A stretch of 10,344 nt of DNA from Candidatus Heimdallarchaeota archaeon. Lineage in GTDB: Archaea > Asgardarchaeota > Heimdallarchaeia > Heimdallarchaeales > Kariarchaeaceae. Location: positions 1 through 10,344 of the forward strand of contig JAAFKL010000012.1 of the NCBI GenBank assembly GCA_021399405.1. Direction: 5' to 3'. A model generated the notes under the pieces. It worked only from the letters and a program-made list of their open reading frames with translations. It was not told where the DNA came from and did no database searches. The translations under genes and the position numbers were made by a program. Below are positions 1-5,370 of the stretch, piece by piece; position 1 is the stretch's first letter, and each line of letters opens with the position of its first letter.

Positions 1-161
1 CGACAATAGTTCACAAGATTGCATTACTTGTTGAGGAATTGACTTTAAAACCCAGGAGGACTTTGGATACCATAAAGAAGGACTTGGGAGCATTGTATGA
101 AATAATGTTGAACCACATTTCCGAAAATAGATCAGACGTAATTCAGGCATACTCAAAATAG
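1..161 (+). CDS. 3' end of a truncated gene, unrecognised product
   Basis: An open frame enters from the left edge (first complete codon at 3) and runs for 52 codons to TAG at 159-161. The visible C-terminus is mixed polar/hydrophobic and looks helical. It begins TIVHKIALLVEEL, continues through a basic KPRR stretch, and ends DVIQAYSK. Being open for its whole visible length in AT-rich DNA, with a balanced protein-like composition, favours a real gene end, but 52 codons is weak evidence alone. It converges on the membrane-protein gene that ends at 195, leaving 33 nt between the stops. I recognise no family, and the start and most of the protein lie outside the window. Confidence 0.5.
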   Translation, partial: TIVHKIALLVEELTLKPRRTLDTIKKDLGALYEIMLNHISENRSDVIQAYSK

Positions 162-194
162 ATTTCGGCAATTTAACAATAATTTGAAAAATCA

Positions 195-794
195 TCAATT
201 TATGGGGACATGGTTTGTTAATTCCTTGTTAGCTTTAAGCAAGAAAAGGAAATACCAAATGAAGAACAGAGATATTGAAAGTAATTGTGCAATAGCAGCG
301 TGAAAATATAAATCACCAAGCAATATTGCCCCCCAAATCACAAATGCAACTATTGTTGAGATAAACGAAAAGTATGACCATTGAATCCTACTTGAGAGTT
401 TGATTGATATTTTTATGATCCCCAATGGACCGAAAACAAACGCAATGACTGCTGAAATGATATGTACCCAATACAACCAAGATATGGAATAGGACAATGG
501 AAAAATGCCGGTAAATACCCATCCCAAAAATGCAATCCTCAAGCTCAAAATCTCACCAGCTTCAATTTGGATGTGCTTATGAAGAGTTTTTGTTGAATAA
601 AGAAAGAAGATCCCAGCAAATACAAAGGCAAAAAAATTGAAAAATATAAAATAAGGAGTATTCAACTCACCTAATTCGGAAAATGGTTGCCGGAAATGAT
701 TATATCCATCCCTCAAGAACGAGACCATTAGAGTTGCACAAATTAAAGATGAAATGGCGATGATGCCAGCTCTCATTTCACTCATAATATTCAC
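195..794 (-). CDS. DUF998-like six-helix integral membrane protein
   Basis: A protein of 199 aa with six predicted membrane helices, at about residues 8-27, 48-66, 83-102, 107-128, 141-161 and 165-187. The stretch after helix 1, FRQPFSELGELN (34-45), together with the GIFPL motif (96-100) and a histidine at 111 near the start of helix 4, matches the pattern of the DUF998 family, whose biochemical role is not established. It has no soluble domain. The first possible start is GTG at 794; in-frame ATGs follow at 785 and 776, so the N-terminus is uncertain by up to six residues. The gene begins 21 nt after the PIN-toxin gene on the same strand, so it may share that operon. AT-rich elements at 804-812 and 818-825 could also give it its own nearly leaderless promoter. 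Membrane protein is certain; the family is likely. Confidence 0.8.
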   Translation of the reverse strand: MNIMSEMRAGIIAISSLICATLMVSFLRDGYNHFRQPFSELGELNTPYFIFFNFFAFVFAGIFFLYSTKTLHKHIQIEAGEILSLRIAFLGWVFTGIFPLSYSISWLYWVHIISAVIAFVFGPLGIIKISIKLSSRIQWSYFSFISTIVAFVIWGAILLGDLYFHAAIAQLLSISLFFIWYFLFLLKANKELTNHVPIN

Positions 795-815
795 TATAAT
801 TCAGTATTAAGTAAA

Positions 816-1223
816 TCAATATACCGAAACTTCGGAAACCCTATCGAAATGGTCTCGATTAAGCGTATATATTGAATTTATACCATTACTAACCCCTATC
901 CCAATTATCATTCCATCCCTGAAATCAATCATATTTCCCTCTAATTTCAGTCGCCCCATTATTTCAGCGGTTTTTATTGCTGCTTTTCTGTCAAATTGTA
1001 GTACTGAGAACTTAGACATTAAATTTATAATACTGTCAATTCTATTTTTCTGGTCAGATGATTTGTTGAGATAATGTTTATTGCTTGTAATTCCGTAAAC
1101 TAACTCCATCACTGAAATTTCAGTTGTAAATAATGGGATGTTTTCTAGTTTATCTATTTTTGAAATAACATTTGGATTTTTTCGAAGTATCTCAACTAAG
1201 ACAGAAGTATCAAATAAAATCAA
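816..1223 (-). CDS. vapC: PIN-domain ribonuclease toxin, VapC type
   Basis: A 135-aa single PIN domain, the usual VapC length. The acidic metal-binding residues are all present: D5 in the opening FDTSVLVE, E40 in ISVMELVYG, and D100 and D103 in IDFRDGMI. N122 in the YTLNRDHF strand sits where PIN domains often have D or N. VapC toxins are Mg2+-dependent RNases that cut specific RNAs, commonly tRNA or rRNA, and are held inactive by the partner antitoxin. The start codon is TTG at 1221-1223. It shares 4 nt (TTGA) with the stop of the upstream antitoxin gene, a typical translational-coupling arrangement that supports both this start and the pairing. The RNA target cannot be predicted. A DUF998-like membrane gene follows 21 nt downstream. 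Confidence 0.92.
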   Translation of the reverse strand: MILFDTSVLVEILRKNPNVISKIDKLENIPLFTTEISVMELVYGITSNKHYLNKSSDQKNRIDSIINLMSKFSVLQFDRKAAIKTAEIMGRLKLEGNMIDFRDGMIIGIGVSNGINSIYTLNRDHFDRVSEVSVY

Positions 1224-1462
1224 GATAATTGGACCTCATCCATTGTGTATCTCATTTCGTGAATAGAATTTTTAACACTCTTATATTCATCTTTTTTCAT
1301 ATCTGACCAAAGTACTTTCTCTTTGATCCAGATCGATAGCTCAGAAGATAATTTTTCATTACATAACCGTTTGATTACATCACCAAAACTCTCATTCGGT
1401 AGTTTTAGCTTAGAAAGAAGATTGTATACTTCATTAGTTAATGAAATTGTTTTGGATGCCAT
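1220..1462 (-). CDS. vapB: VapB-type antitoxin (DUF217/VAPB_antitox-like)
   Basis: An 80-aa protein. The N-terminal 35 residues (MASKTISLTNEVYNLL, then a short basic turn and ESFGDVIKRL) match the ribbon-helix-helix-like pattern of archaeal VapB antitoxins. Residues 40-80 are charged and would wrap the toxin. The frame stays open for 41 codons upstream, but I place the start at ATG 1460-1462: the family motif begins exactly there, and a TATA-like element (1486-1494) lies about 28 nt upstream, as expected for a leaderless archaeal mRNA. Its stop overlaps the toxin start by 4 nt. Antitoxins of this kind bind the toxin and repress their own promoter; a near-palindrome between TATA box and start could be the operator. 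The pairing is strong; the exact antitoxin family is likely. Confidence 0.87.
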   Translation of the reverse strand: MASKTISLTNEVYNLLSKLKLPNESFGDVIKRLCNEKLSSELSIWIKEKVLWSDMKKDEYKSVKNSIHEMRYTMDEVQLS

Positions 1463-1467
1463 CACAT

Positions 1468-1479
1468 CTATATATGTAG
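1468..1479 (-). promoter_or_regulatory. Possible vapB operator, near-palindrome
   Basis: CTATATATGTAG matches its own reverse complement at 10 of 12 positions. It lies between the vapB start codon (1462) and the TATA-like box (1486-1494), where a bound antitoxin would block transcription initiation. Short flanking arms acatc (1464-1468) and gatgt (1482-1486) are also complementary. Autoregulation is known for VapB families; the assignment to this site is inference, because AT-rich DNA makes short palindromes common. Confidence 0.3.
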
Positions 1480-1485
1480 ACGATG

Positions 1486-1494
1486 TATAAAAAA
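1486..1494 (-). promoter_or_regulatory. TATA-like box of the vapBC operon
   Basis: On the minus strand this reads TTTTTTATA, centred about 28 nt upstream of the vapB ATG. That is the archaeal TATA-to-start distance, so transcription would begin at or next to the ATG and the mRNA would be leaderless. No Shine-Dalgarno sequence precedes the ATG, which agrees with that. Confidence 0.5.
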
Positions 1495-1592
1495 GTACTG
1501 ATTTTGAATATGAAGTACGTACATTGATTATTAATACAATCCTGGGAATCTTGAGTTCATTTGACCCTGAATTGAACTGAACCAATCATGTT

Positions 1593-1624
1593 AACGTAGA
1601 TTAGTTCTGAAATCAATCTATGTT
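1593..1624. repeat. Inverted repeat, 10-nt arms with a 12-nt spacer
   Basis: AACGTAGATT (1593-1602) and AATCTATGTT (1615-1624) are complementary at 9 of 10 positions. As plus-strand RNA the odd position would be a G-U pair; as minus-strand RNA it would be an A-C mismatch. The right arm covers the last codons and stop of the membrane-protein gene 1613-2128. It could be a 3'-end stem of that transcript or a protein-binding site upstream of vapBC, or it could be chance. Confidence 0.3.
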
Positions 1625-2128
1625 CCGATTATAGAGGATTCTATTGTTTTCATCAATTTTTGACATAATGAAGATGAAGTAAATCAAACCGAAAAAACCT
1701 GCAAATTCATGTGATAAAAATATCCAGAGGCAAATGAAAATTAATACTCCAACTGCAGTTACACCGGCCATACTAGTTAATTCTGGTTCTGATTCTGAAA
1801 ATTCGGAAAATTCTGCCCTCGATTGATCTTGTGATTTCTTATTTTGCTCATAGAGGAAGCTAGCCAGTCCTAAAAATATTATTGAGAAAAATAAAAAAAC
1901 AACAAGCTTTCCAGTAAATCCGGTAGGATCCTCCACTAAACCCCTTAAAATAAAAATTATGATCGTTAGAATCAATATAACCTTAGCTATATCAAACATT
2001 TTGGAATTAGATGAGTTGATTTTTTCTTTATTTGACACTTGAGAACATCCCATTAGTGTTTCAATAAGATTGTCGCTATTATATGTGTAATCGAAAATAT
2101 TATCAGATAAATTAATCCTAGATTGCAC
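1613..2128 (-). CDS. Unrecognised four-helix membrane protein
   Basis: A 171-aa protein in no family I recognise. A polar N-terminus (about 1-43, rich in Asn and Ser) is followed by two predicted membrane helices (about 46-63 and 74-93). Then come a hydrophilic loop rich in Ser and Glu (about 95-118, with EFSEFSESEPE) and two more helices (about 119-139 and 141-156), ending in a short polar tail. The start is GTG at 2126-2128. An AT-rich element at 2141-2150 lies only about 18 nt upstream, closer than a typical TATA box, so an internal start such as the Met at residue 26 or 44 is possible. It is divergent from the eS30 gene and followed by the vapBC operon. The N-terminal polar region and two hairpin-like helix pairs suggest a membrane-anchored accessory protein, but no function can be assigned. 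Confidence 0.65.
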   Translation of the reverse strand: MQSRINLSDNIFDYTYNSDNLIETLMGCSQVSNKEKINSSNSKMFDIAKVILILTIIIFILRGLVEDPTGFTGKLVVFLFFSIIFLGLASFLYEQNKKSQDQSRAEFSEFSESEPELTSMAGVTAVGVLIFICLWIFLSHEFAGFFGLIYFIFIMSKIDENNRILYNRNID

Positions 2129-2140
2129 TGAACCTAATCG

Positions 2141-2151
2141 TATTATTTAAG
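2141..2151 (+). promoter_or_regulatory. TATA-like box upstream of eS30-elp3
   Basis: The AT-rich element TATTATTTAAG is centred about 26 nt upstream of 2172-2173. Transcription starting there would give a leader of roughly 13 nt holding just the GAGG Shine-Dalgarno motif and the ATT start of eS30. This placement independently supports expression of the small gene. The element also lies between divergent genes and might serve both. Confidence 0.4.
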
Positions 2152-2174
2152 TACATCAACTCATCAGATTGTTT

Positions 2175-2178
2175 GAGG
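2175..2178 (+). promoter_or_regulatory. Shine-Dalgarno motif deciding the eS30 start
   Basis: GAGG lies 7 nt before the ATT at 2186-2188, an ideal distance for pairing with the anti-Shine-Dalgarno end of archaeal 16S rRNA. It overlaps an in-frame TGA (2174-2176), so the reading frame cannot extend further upstream. The motif therefore points to ATT 2186 as the initiation codon. Confidence 0.55.
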
Positions 2179-2185
2179 AATTGAC

Positions 2186-2359
2186 ATTACTCACGGAAGA
2201 CTTCAAAACGCAGGCATAGTTCGAAAGCGAACACCAAAAGTGCCCAAGAAATATCCAAATAAGAAGCGACCTGGCCCACGAGTCAGCAATAGAATCAATT
2301 TCTTCAATAGACATTTTCGCAATAAACCTGCTGGTCAAAATAGAGGAACCCGAAGATAA
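2186..2359 (+). CDS. rps30e: Small-subunit ribosomal protein eS30 (S30e), ATT start
   Basis: A 57-aa, very basic protein. After the initiator it reads THGRLQNAGIVRKRTPKVPKK, with R, K and N dominating to the end (NRINFFNR, PAGQNRGTRR). This matches the S30e signature HG-x-L-x2-AG-x-VR-x2-TPKV and the archaeal tail pattern N-R-x-NF...PGQN. eS30 sits in the 30S body near the decoding centre. Eukaryotic eS30 is made as a ubiquitin-like fusion (FAU); no such domain is present here. In this frame TGA (2174-2176) blocks extension, and no ATG, GTG or TTG lies before the conserved THG. The start is therefore taken as ATT 2186, which has GAGG 7 nt upstream. A consensus error turning ATG into ATT is the main alternative. 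Elp3 follows after 32 nt and is probably cotranscribed. The antisense frame at 2156-2338 is not a gene. Confidence 0.88.
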   Translation: MTHGRLQNAGIVRKRTPKVPKKYPNKKRPGPRVSNRINFFNRHFRNKPAGQNRGTRR

Positions 2360-2391
2360 TAGAAACCTTAACCCTCAATGGGGTATGAAAA

Positions 2392-4050
2392 TTGGTAGAT
2401 ACACCAGTACAAACTAGTGATTTTGCACCAGAAGTCAGAGCTGAATCTACAGAAAATGAGATTAATGCTTACAAAGAAGTTATCCAACTTATTATTCAAG
2501 AGAAGCCCAATAAGAACAAACTTGAGAAACTCAAGAGAGAAATGGCTAAGAAATACAAGCTTGGTAAATATCCAAGAAATTCTGATATCTTAAAAAGCGC
2601 TTCAAAGGAGAATTATAACTCGGTACTACCATATCTTCGGATAAGAAATGTTAGATCTTTATCAGGAGTAAACGTGATCTCTGTATTTACTGCACCATTT
2701 GCTTGTCGTCATGGTGCATGCATATTTTGTCCTGGAGGTCCATCATGGGGAACTCCTATGAGTTACACTGGGAGAGAACCAGGAGCTATGCGAGCAATCT
2801 CCAATGGTTTTGACCCAATTTCTCAAATTAAATCAAGAATTGATCAGCTACAGGCCACAGGTCACAATGCAGAAAAATTAGAAATCATTGTAATGGGTGG
2901 AACGTTCAATTCCACTCCAGCTGCATACCAAGACCAATTCATGCTTGGTGTTTATGAGGGGATGAATGATGTTTCCGCAAAAACAATTGAAGAAGCAAAA
3001 ACCCAAAATGAAACAGCTAAGTATCGTTGTATTGGTTTGACTTTTGAGACAAAACCGGATTGGTCAACAAAATCACACATCCGAAAAATGATGGAATATG
3101 GAGTAACTCGAGTGGAACTTGGTGTTCAGACCCTTCGTGATGAAGTACTGAAATCCACTAATCGAGGACATGATCTGCAGGAAACAACAGATGCCTTTGC
3201 TGCGTTGCGAGATGCAGGATTAAAGATAACTGCACATATGATGCCTGGACTTCCTGGAACAACCCCTGAAATAGATATTGAAGATTTTCACACATTATAT
3301 TACGATCCCAGATTTATCCCTGATGAAATGAAAATTTATCCAACACAGGTAATTGAAAACACGCCACTTGCTGAAATGGTATTGAAAGGCGAATATAAAG
3401 GATTATCAAATGAGGAAACTTTCAGAATAATGAAGGAAGCCAAATTAATGACCCCACCATTCGTAAGAATAAAAAGAGCATTGCGTGACCTCCCAATTCC
3501 AATGGTTATGGATGGACCTACATGGGCAGATATGAGAGCTCGAATTCAAAAGGATCTAGATCAAGTTGAAGCAATTAAATGTCGATGTATTAGATGTAGG
3601 GAAATTGGAATGAATTACTATAAAGATCCTGAGAATTTCAAATTAGGAGAGGTAAAACAGCATTTAATATCATATGAAGCTTCTGGGGGAACTGAGCATT
3701 TTCTATCTTATGAAGATGAAAATGAGATATTAATTGGTTTTGTAAGACTTCGATATCCCAGTGAGAATATTATTTTCAAAGGATTGCAAAACGCCTCAAT
3801 CATTAGAGAGCTACATGTATATGGATCTGCTCTTGCAATCGATGACGTGAGTGATCCACATATTGAGCAGAGTTTTCAACACAAAGGTTATGGGCGTAAA
3901 TTATTACAATGGGCTGAAGAAATGACTCTAGAAGCAGGATACGAAAATATTGCTGTCATTTCTGGTGTTGGAGTTCGTGAGTATTATCGAAAATTTGATT
4001 ATGAACTCGATGAATATGATAGATTTTATATGGTCAAAAAGCTCAAGTAA
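2392..4050 (+). CDS. elp3: Elp3, radical-SAM/acetyltransferase tRNA U34 modification enzyme
   Basis: A 552-aa protein of full Elp3 length. An N-terminal tRNA-binding helical region (about 20-85) leads into the radical-SAM domain. Its [4Fe-4S] cysteines are C105, C110 and C113 in CRHGACIFCPGG, the Elp3 C-x4-C-x2-C motif. FETKPDW (218-224), the VELGVQ strand and MMPGLPGTTPE (283-293) follow. A linker with IKCRCIRCREIG (395-406) supplies the zinc-site cysteines C397, C399 and C402. The C-terminal GNAT domain has ELHVYG (473-478), the acetyl-CoA loop QHKGYGRK (496-503) and REYYRKFDYE (529-538). Elp3 uses acetyl-CoA and S-adenosylmethionine to add a carboxymethyl-type group to C5 of wobble uridine. 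Archaeal Elp3 is thought to act without the other Elongator subunits. The start is TTG at 2392: TGA at 2386 closes the frame and the next in-frame Met is residue 51. GGGG lies 8 nt upstream. Confidence 0.97.
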   Translation: MVDTPVQTSDFAPEVRAESTENEINAYKEVIQLIIQEKPNKNKLEKLKREMAKKYKLGKYPRNSDILKSASKENYNSVLPYLRIRNVRSLSGVNVISVFTAPFACRHGACIFCPGGPSWGTPMSYTGREPGAMRAISNGFDPISQIKSRIDQLQATGHNAEKLEIIVMGGTFNSTPAAYQDQFMLGVYEGMNDVSAKTIEEAKTQNETAKYRCIGLTFETKPDWSTKSHIRKMMEYGVTRVELGVQTLRDEVLKSTNRGHDLQETTDAFAALRDAGLKITAHMMPGLPGTTPEIDIEDFHTLYYDPRFIPDEMKIYPTQVIENTPLAEMVLKGEYKGLSNEETFRIMKEAKLMTPPFVRIKRALRDLPIPMVMDGPTWADMRARIQKDLDQVEAIKCRCIRCREIGMNYYKDPENFKLGEVKQHLISYEASGGTEHFLSYEDENEILIGFVRLRYPSENIIFKGLQNASIIRELHVYGSALAIDDVSDPHIEQSFQHKGYGRKLLQWAEEMTLEAGYENIAVISGVGVREYYRKFDYELDEYDRFYMVKKLK

Positions 4051-4101
4051 CAATAAGAATAGTGCTATTAGCCCCTAATAATCTATTTGGTGAATAATTT
4101 T

Positions 4102-4824
4102 ATGAGTGATCAGTACAATGATTTGGAAGTAGAAACTTTTGATCGTACTGATATGAGAGATATAGTAGCTTCAAAAGTTAAAAACCTAAGAAAACAATTC
4201 AAATTAATCCCATTAAAATTTGAGCGATTTAATCTTAGGTTAGCTGCTCAACTAAAAAAAGAATGGGAAATTGAGAATAAAGAATACGTCAAGAAAAATA
4301 AATCTGAAAAACCACTTGTAAGGCTTGAGAGATGGAAAGCTATGAGTAGGAGTTACAGATCTAAGGGAATTGCTCAATTAAGTGAAAATTGGTATGAAGG
4401 CTTCTGGAGATTAAGAGCAGATATGGCACTTATTGTTGCATTGTATGAGTTTAGTGAGATAGACCAAATATCAAGACGAAAGGAAGAATTGAAAACTGAA
4501 GCATTAAAAAATCTGAAACCAATAGCTCTCAGAATGAAAGGACCTAGAAAACCATCTAAAAAGAAGATTCTACTAAGAGATATTTCATATGACGTTGAAG
4601 ATGCCTTTCTGACCATGGTCCATGAGCTAGAAATTAAAACCATAGAGACTAGAGATCTGATCAGTAAATTAGTTGCTCCAACAAAAAAACTTGCAATCAA
4701 AACTAAGATTAAAAGATTCCAAGACGCTGTATTAACAAGAGAGTATATCACATTAATTACCCAAGCAGTGGCACCCAGACAGGGAATGCAAGATAGCGAA
4801 TATAACAACAATTCCACAAATTAA
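4102..4824 (+). CDS. Unrecognised lysine-rich helical protein downstream of elp3
   Basis: A 240-aa protein in no family I recognise. After an acidic N-terminus (DLEVETFDRTDMRD) the rest is basic and appears almost wholly helical, with long runs of K, E, R and L, few glycines, no cysteine and no membrane segment. Its most distinctive patch is an aromatic one, ENWYEGFWRLRADM, around residues 95-108. A basic segment, RMKGPRKPSKKKILL, follows around 144-158. The composition suggests a cytoplasmic nucleic-acid- or ribosome-binding protein, but that is inference. I place the start at ATG 4102 because GGTGA (4089-4093) precedes it by 8 nt; TTG 4087 and GTG 4090 are in frame and would add 4-5 residues. 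The gap after elp3 is short (51 nt), so cotranscription is plausible. The opposite-strand frame at 4374-4817 is a shadow of this gene. Confidence 0.85.
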   Translation: MSDQYNDLEVETFDRTDMRDIVASKVKNLRKQFKLIPLKFERFNLRLAAQLKKEWEIENKEYVKKNKSEKPLVRLERWKAMSRSYRSKGIAQLSENWYEGFWRLRADMALIVALYEFSEIDQISRRKEELKTEALKNLKPIALRMKGPRKPSKKKILLRDISYDVEDAFLTMVHELEIKTIETRDLISKLVAPTKKLAIKTKIKRFQDAVLTREYITLITQAVAPRQGMQDSEYNNNSTN

Positions 4825-4855
4825 TTGTCGAAATACGGATTCTAAAAGCTAGTTG

Positions 4856-4868
4856 TTAAATTTAATAA
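4856..4868 (+). promoter_or_regulatory. TATA-like box of the 4884 gene
   Basis: The AT-rich stretch TTAAATTTAATAA is centred about 22-26 nt upstream of the GTG at 4884. No Shine-Dalgarno motif precedes that GTG, so a leaderless transcript starting at or near the codon is the simplest reading. This suggests the gene has its own promoter even though it follows the elp3 block closely. Confidence 0.4.
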
Positions 4869-4883
4869 AAACTAATTTTATTT

Positions 4884-5369
4884 GTGAGTGGAAAATTAAT
4901 CAAGCTTGAAATGGTTGATAAATTGCAACCCATAGAATGTCCAACTCGAGGATATATTAATTTCCCATGTGCGATCTGTCAAGAATGTGAAATTGGTGCA
5001 GTCGATGTAGTCATGGAAGAAGGGCTTTTGATTGAGAATACAGTTAATTCGATCCTAATTCATATGGAACTGCCTATGCGAGGTGAAGATCCAGTGGAGA
5101 AAGCTGCATTAATGTCATTAAAAGCTCAAATGTCAGAAAAAATTGCAGCAATCCAAAAAGGACATTGGGAAGGTGGTGATTTCTCCATACTTTTGACTGA
5201 TGAATTAGTCAAGGACAAGGCATTAGTTGCCAATGTAGAACGTTTTGTAAGTGAATTCCCCCGTGAATGGTCTATGCTAGCTGTTAATGCTAAAAGAAAA
5301 ATCACTGAGTGGGCAAAAACTAGCAGTAAGCAGCTGGCGCATAAATATTTCAGAGAAGTTTCAATTTAA
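4884..5369 (+). CDS. Unrecognised 161-aa protein with a C-x9-C-x2-C-x2-C cluster
   Basis: I do not recognise the family. Near the N-terminus four cysteines (C19, C29, C32, C35) lie in IECPTRGYINFPCAICQEC, enough to bind one zinc ion or an iron-sulfur cluster. The middle (about 36-90) is acidic with an amphipathic helix (PVEKAALMSLKAQMSEKIAAIQ). The C-terminal half has a WEGGDFSILLTDELV strand/turn and ends in a basic helix (NAKRKITEWAKTSSKQ). No membrane segment or signal peptide is present, so it is cytoplasmic. The start is GTG 4884, with Met-10 (4911) as a fallback. The cysteine block comes so early that the longer form is preferred. The gene ends one base before the convergent surface-protein gene. 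A metal-binding regulatory or RNA-associated role would fit, but nothing proves it. Confidence 0.82.
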   Translation: MSGKLIKLEMVDKLQPIECPTRGYINFPCAICQECEIGAVDVVMEEGLLIENTVNSILIHMELPMRGEDPVEKAALMSLKAQMSEKIAAIQKGHWEGGDFSILLTDELVKDKALVANVERFVSEFPREWSMLAVNAKRKITEWAKTSSKQLAHKYFREVSI

Positions 5370-5370
5370 T

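Noticed and set aside
31..43. The 13-mer TTGAGGAATTGAC occurs here and again at 2173-2185, just before eS30
   Set aside because: One shared 13-mer is about what chance gives in 10 kb of AT-rich sequence, the first copy is inside a coding frame, and the flanks do not match.
1463..1585. 41-codon N-terminal extension of the vapB reading frame
   Set aside because: The family motif starts at the internal ATG (1462), and the extension covers the predicted TATA box and operator.
2156..2338. Minus-strand open frame of 60 codons
   Set aside because: It is antisense to the clearly recognisable eS30 gene and its translation matches nothing; a shadow.
4374..4817. Minus-strand open frame of 147 codons with hydrophobic stretches
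   Set aside because: It lies wholly inside the lysine-rich gene on the other strand; Leu/Ile-rich shadows are expected opposite Lys/Glu/Asn codons.
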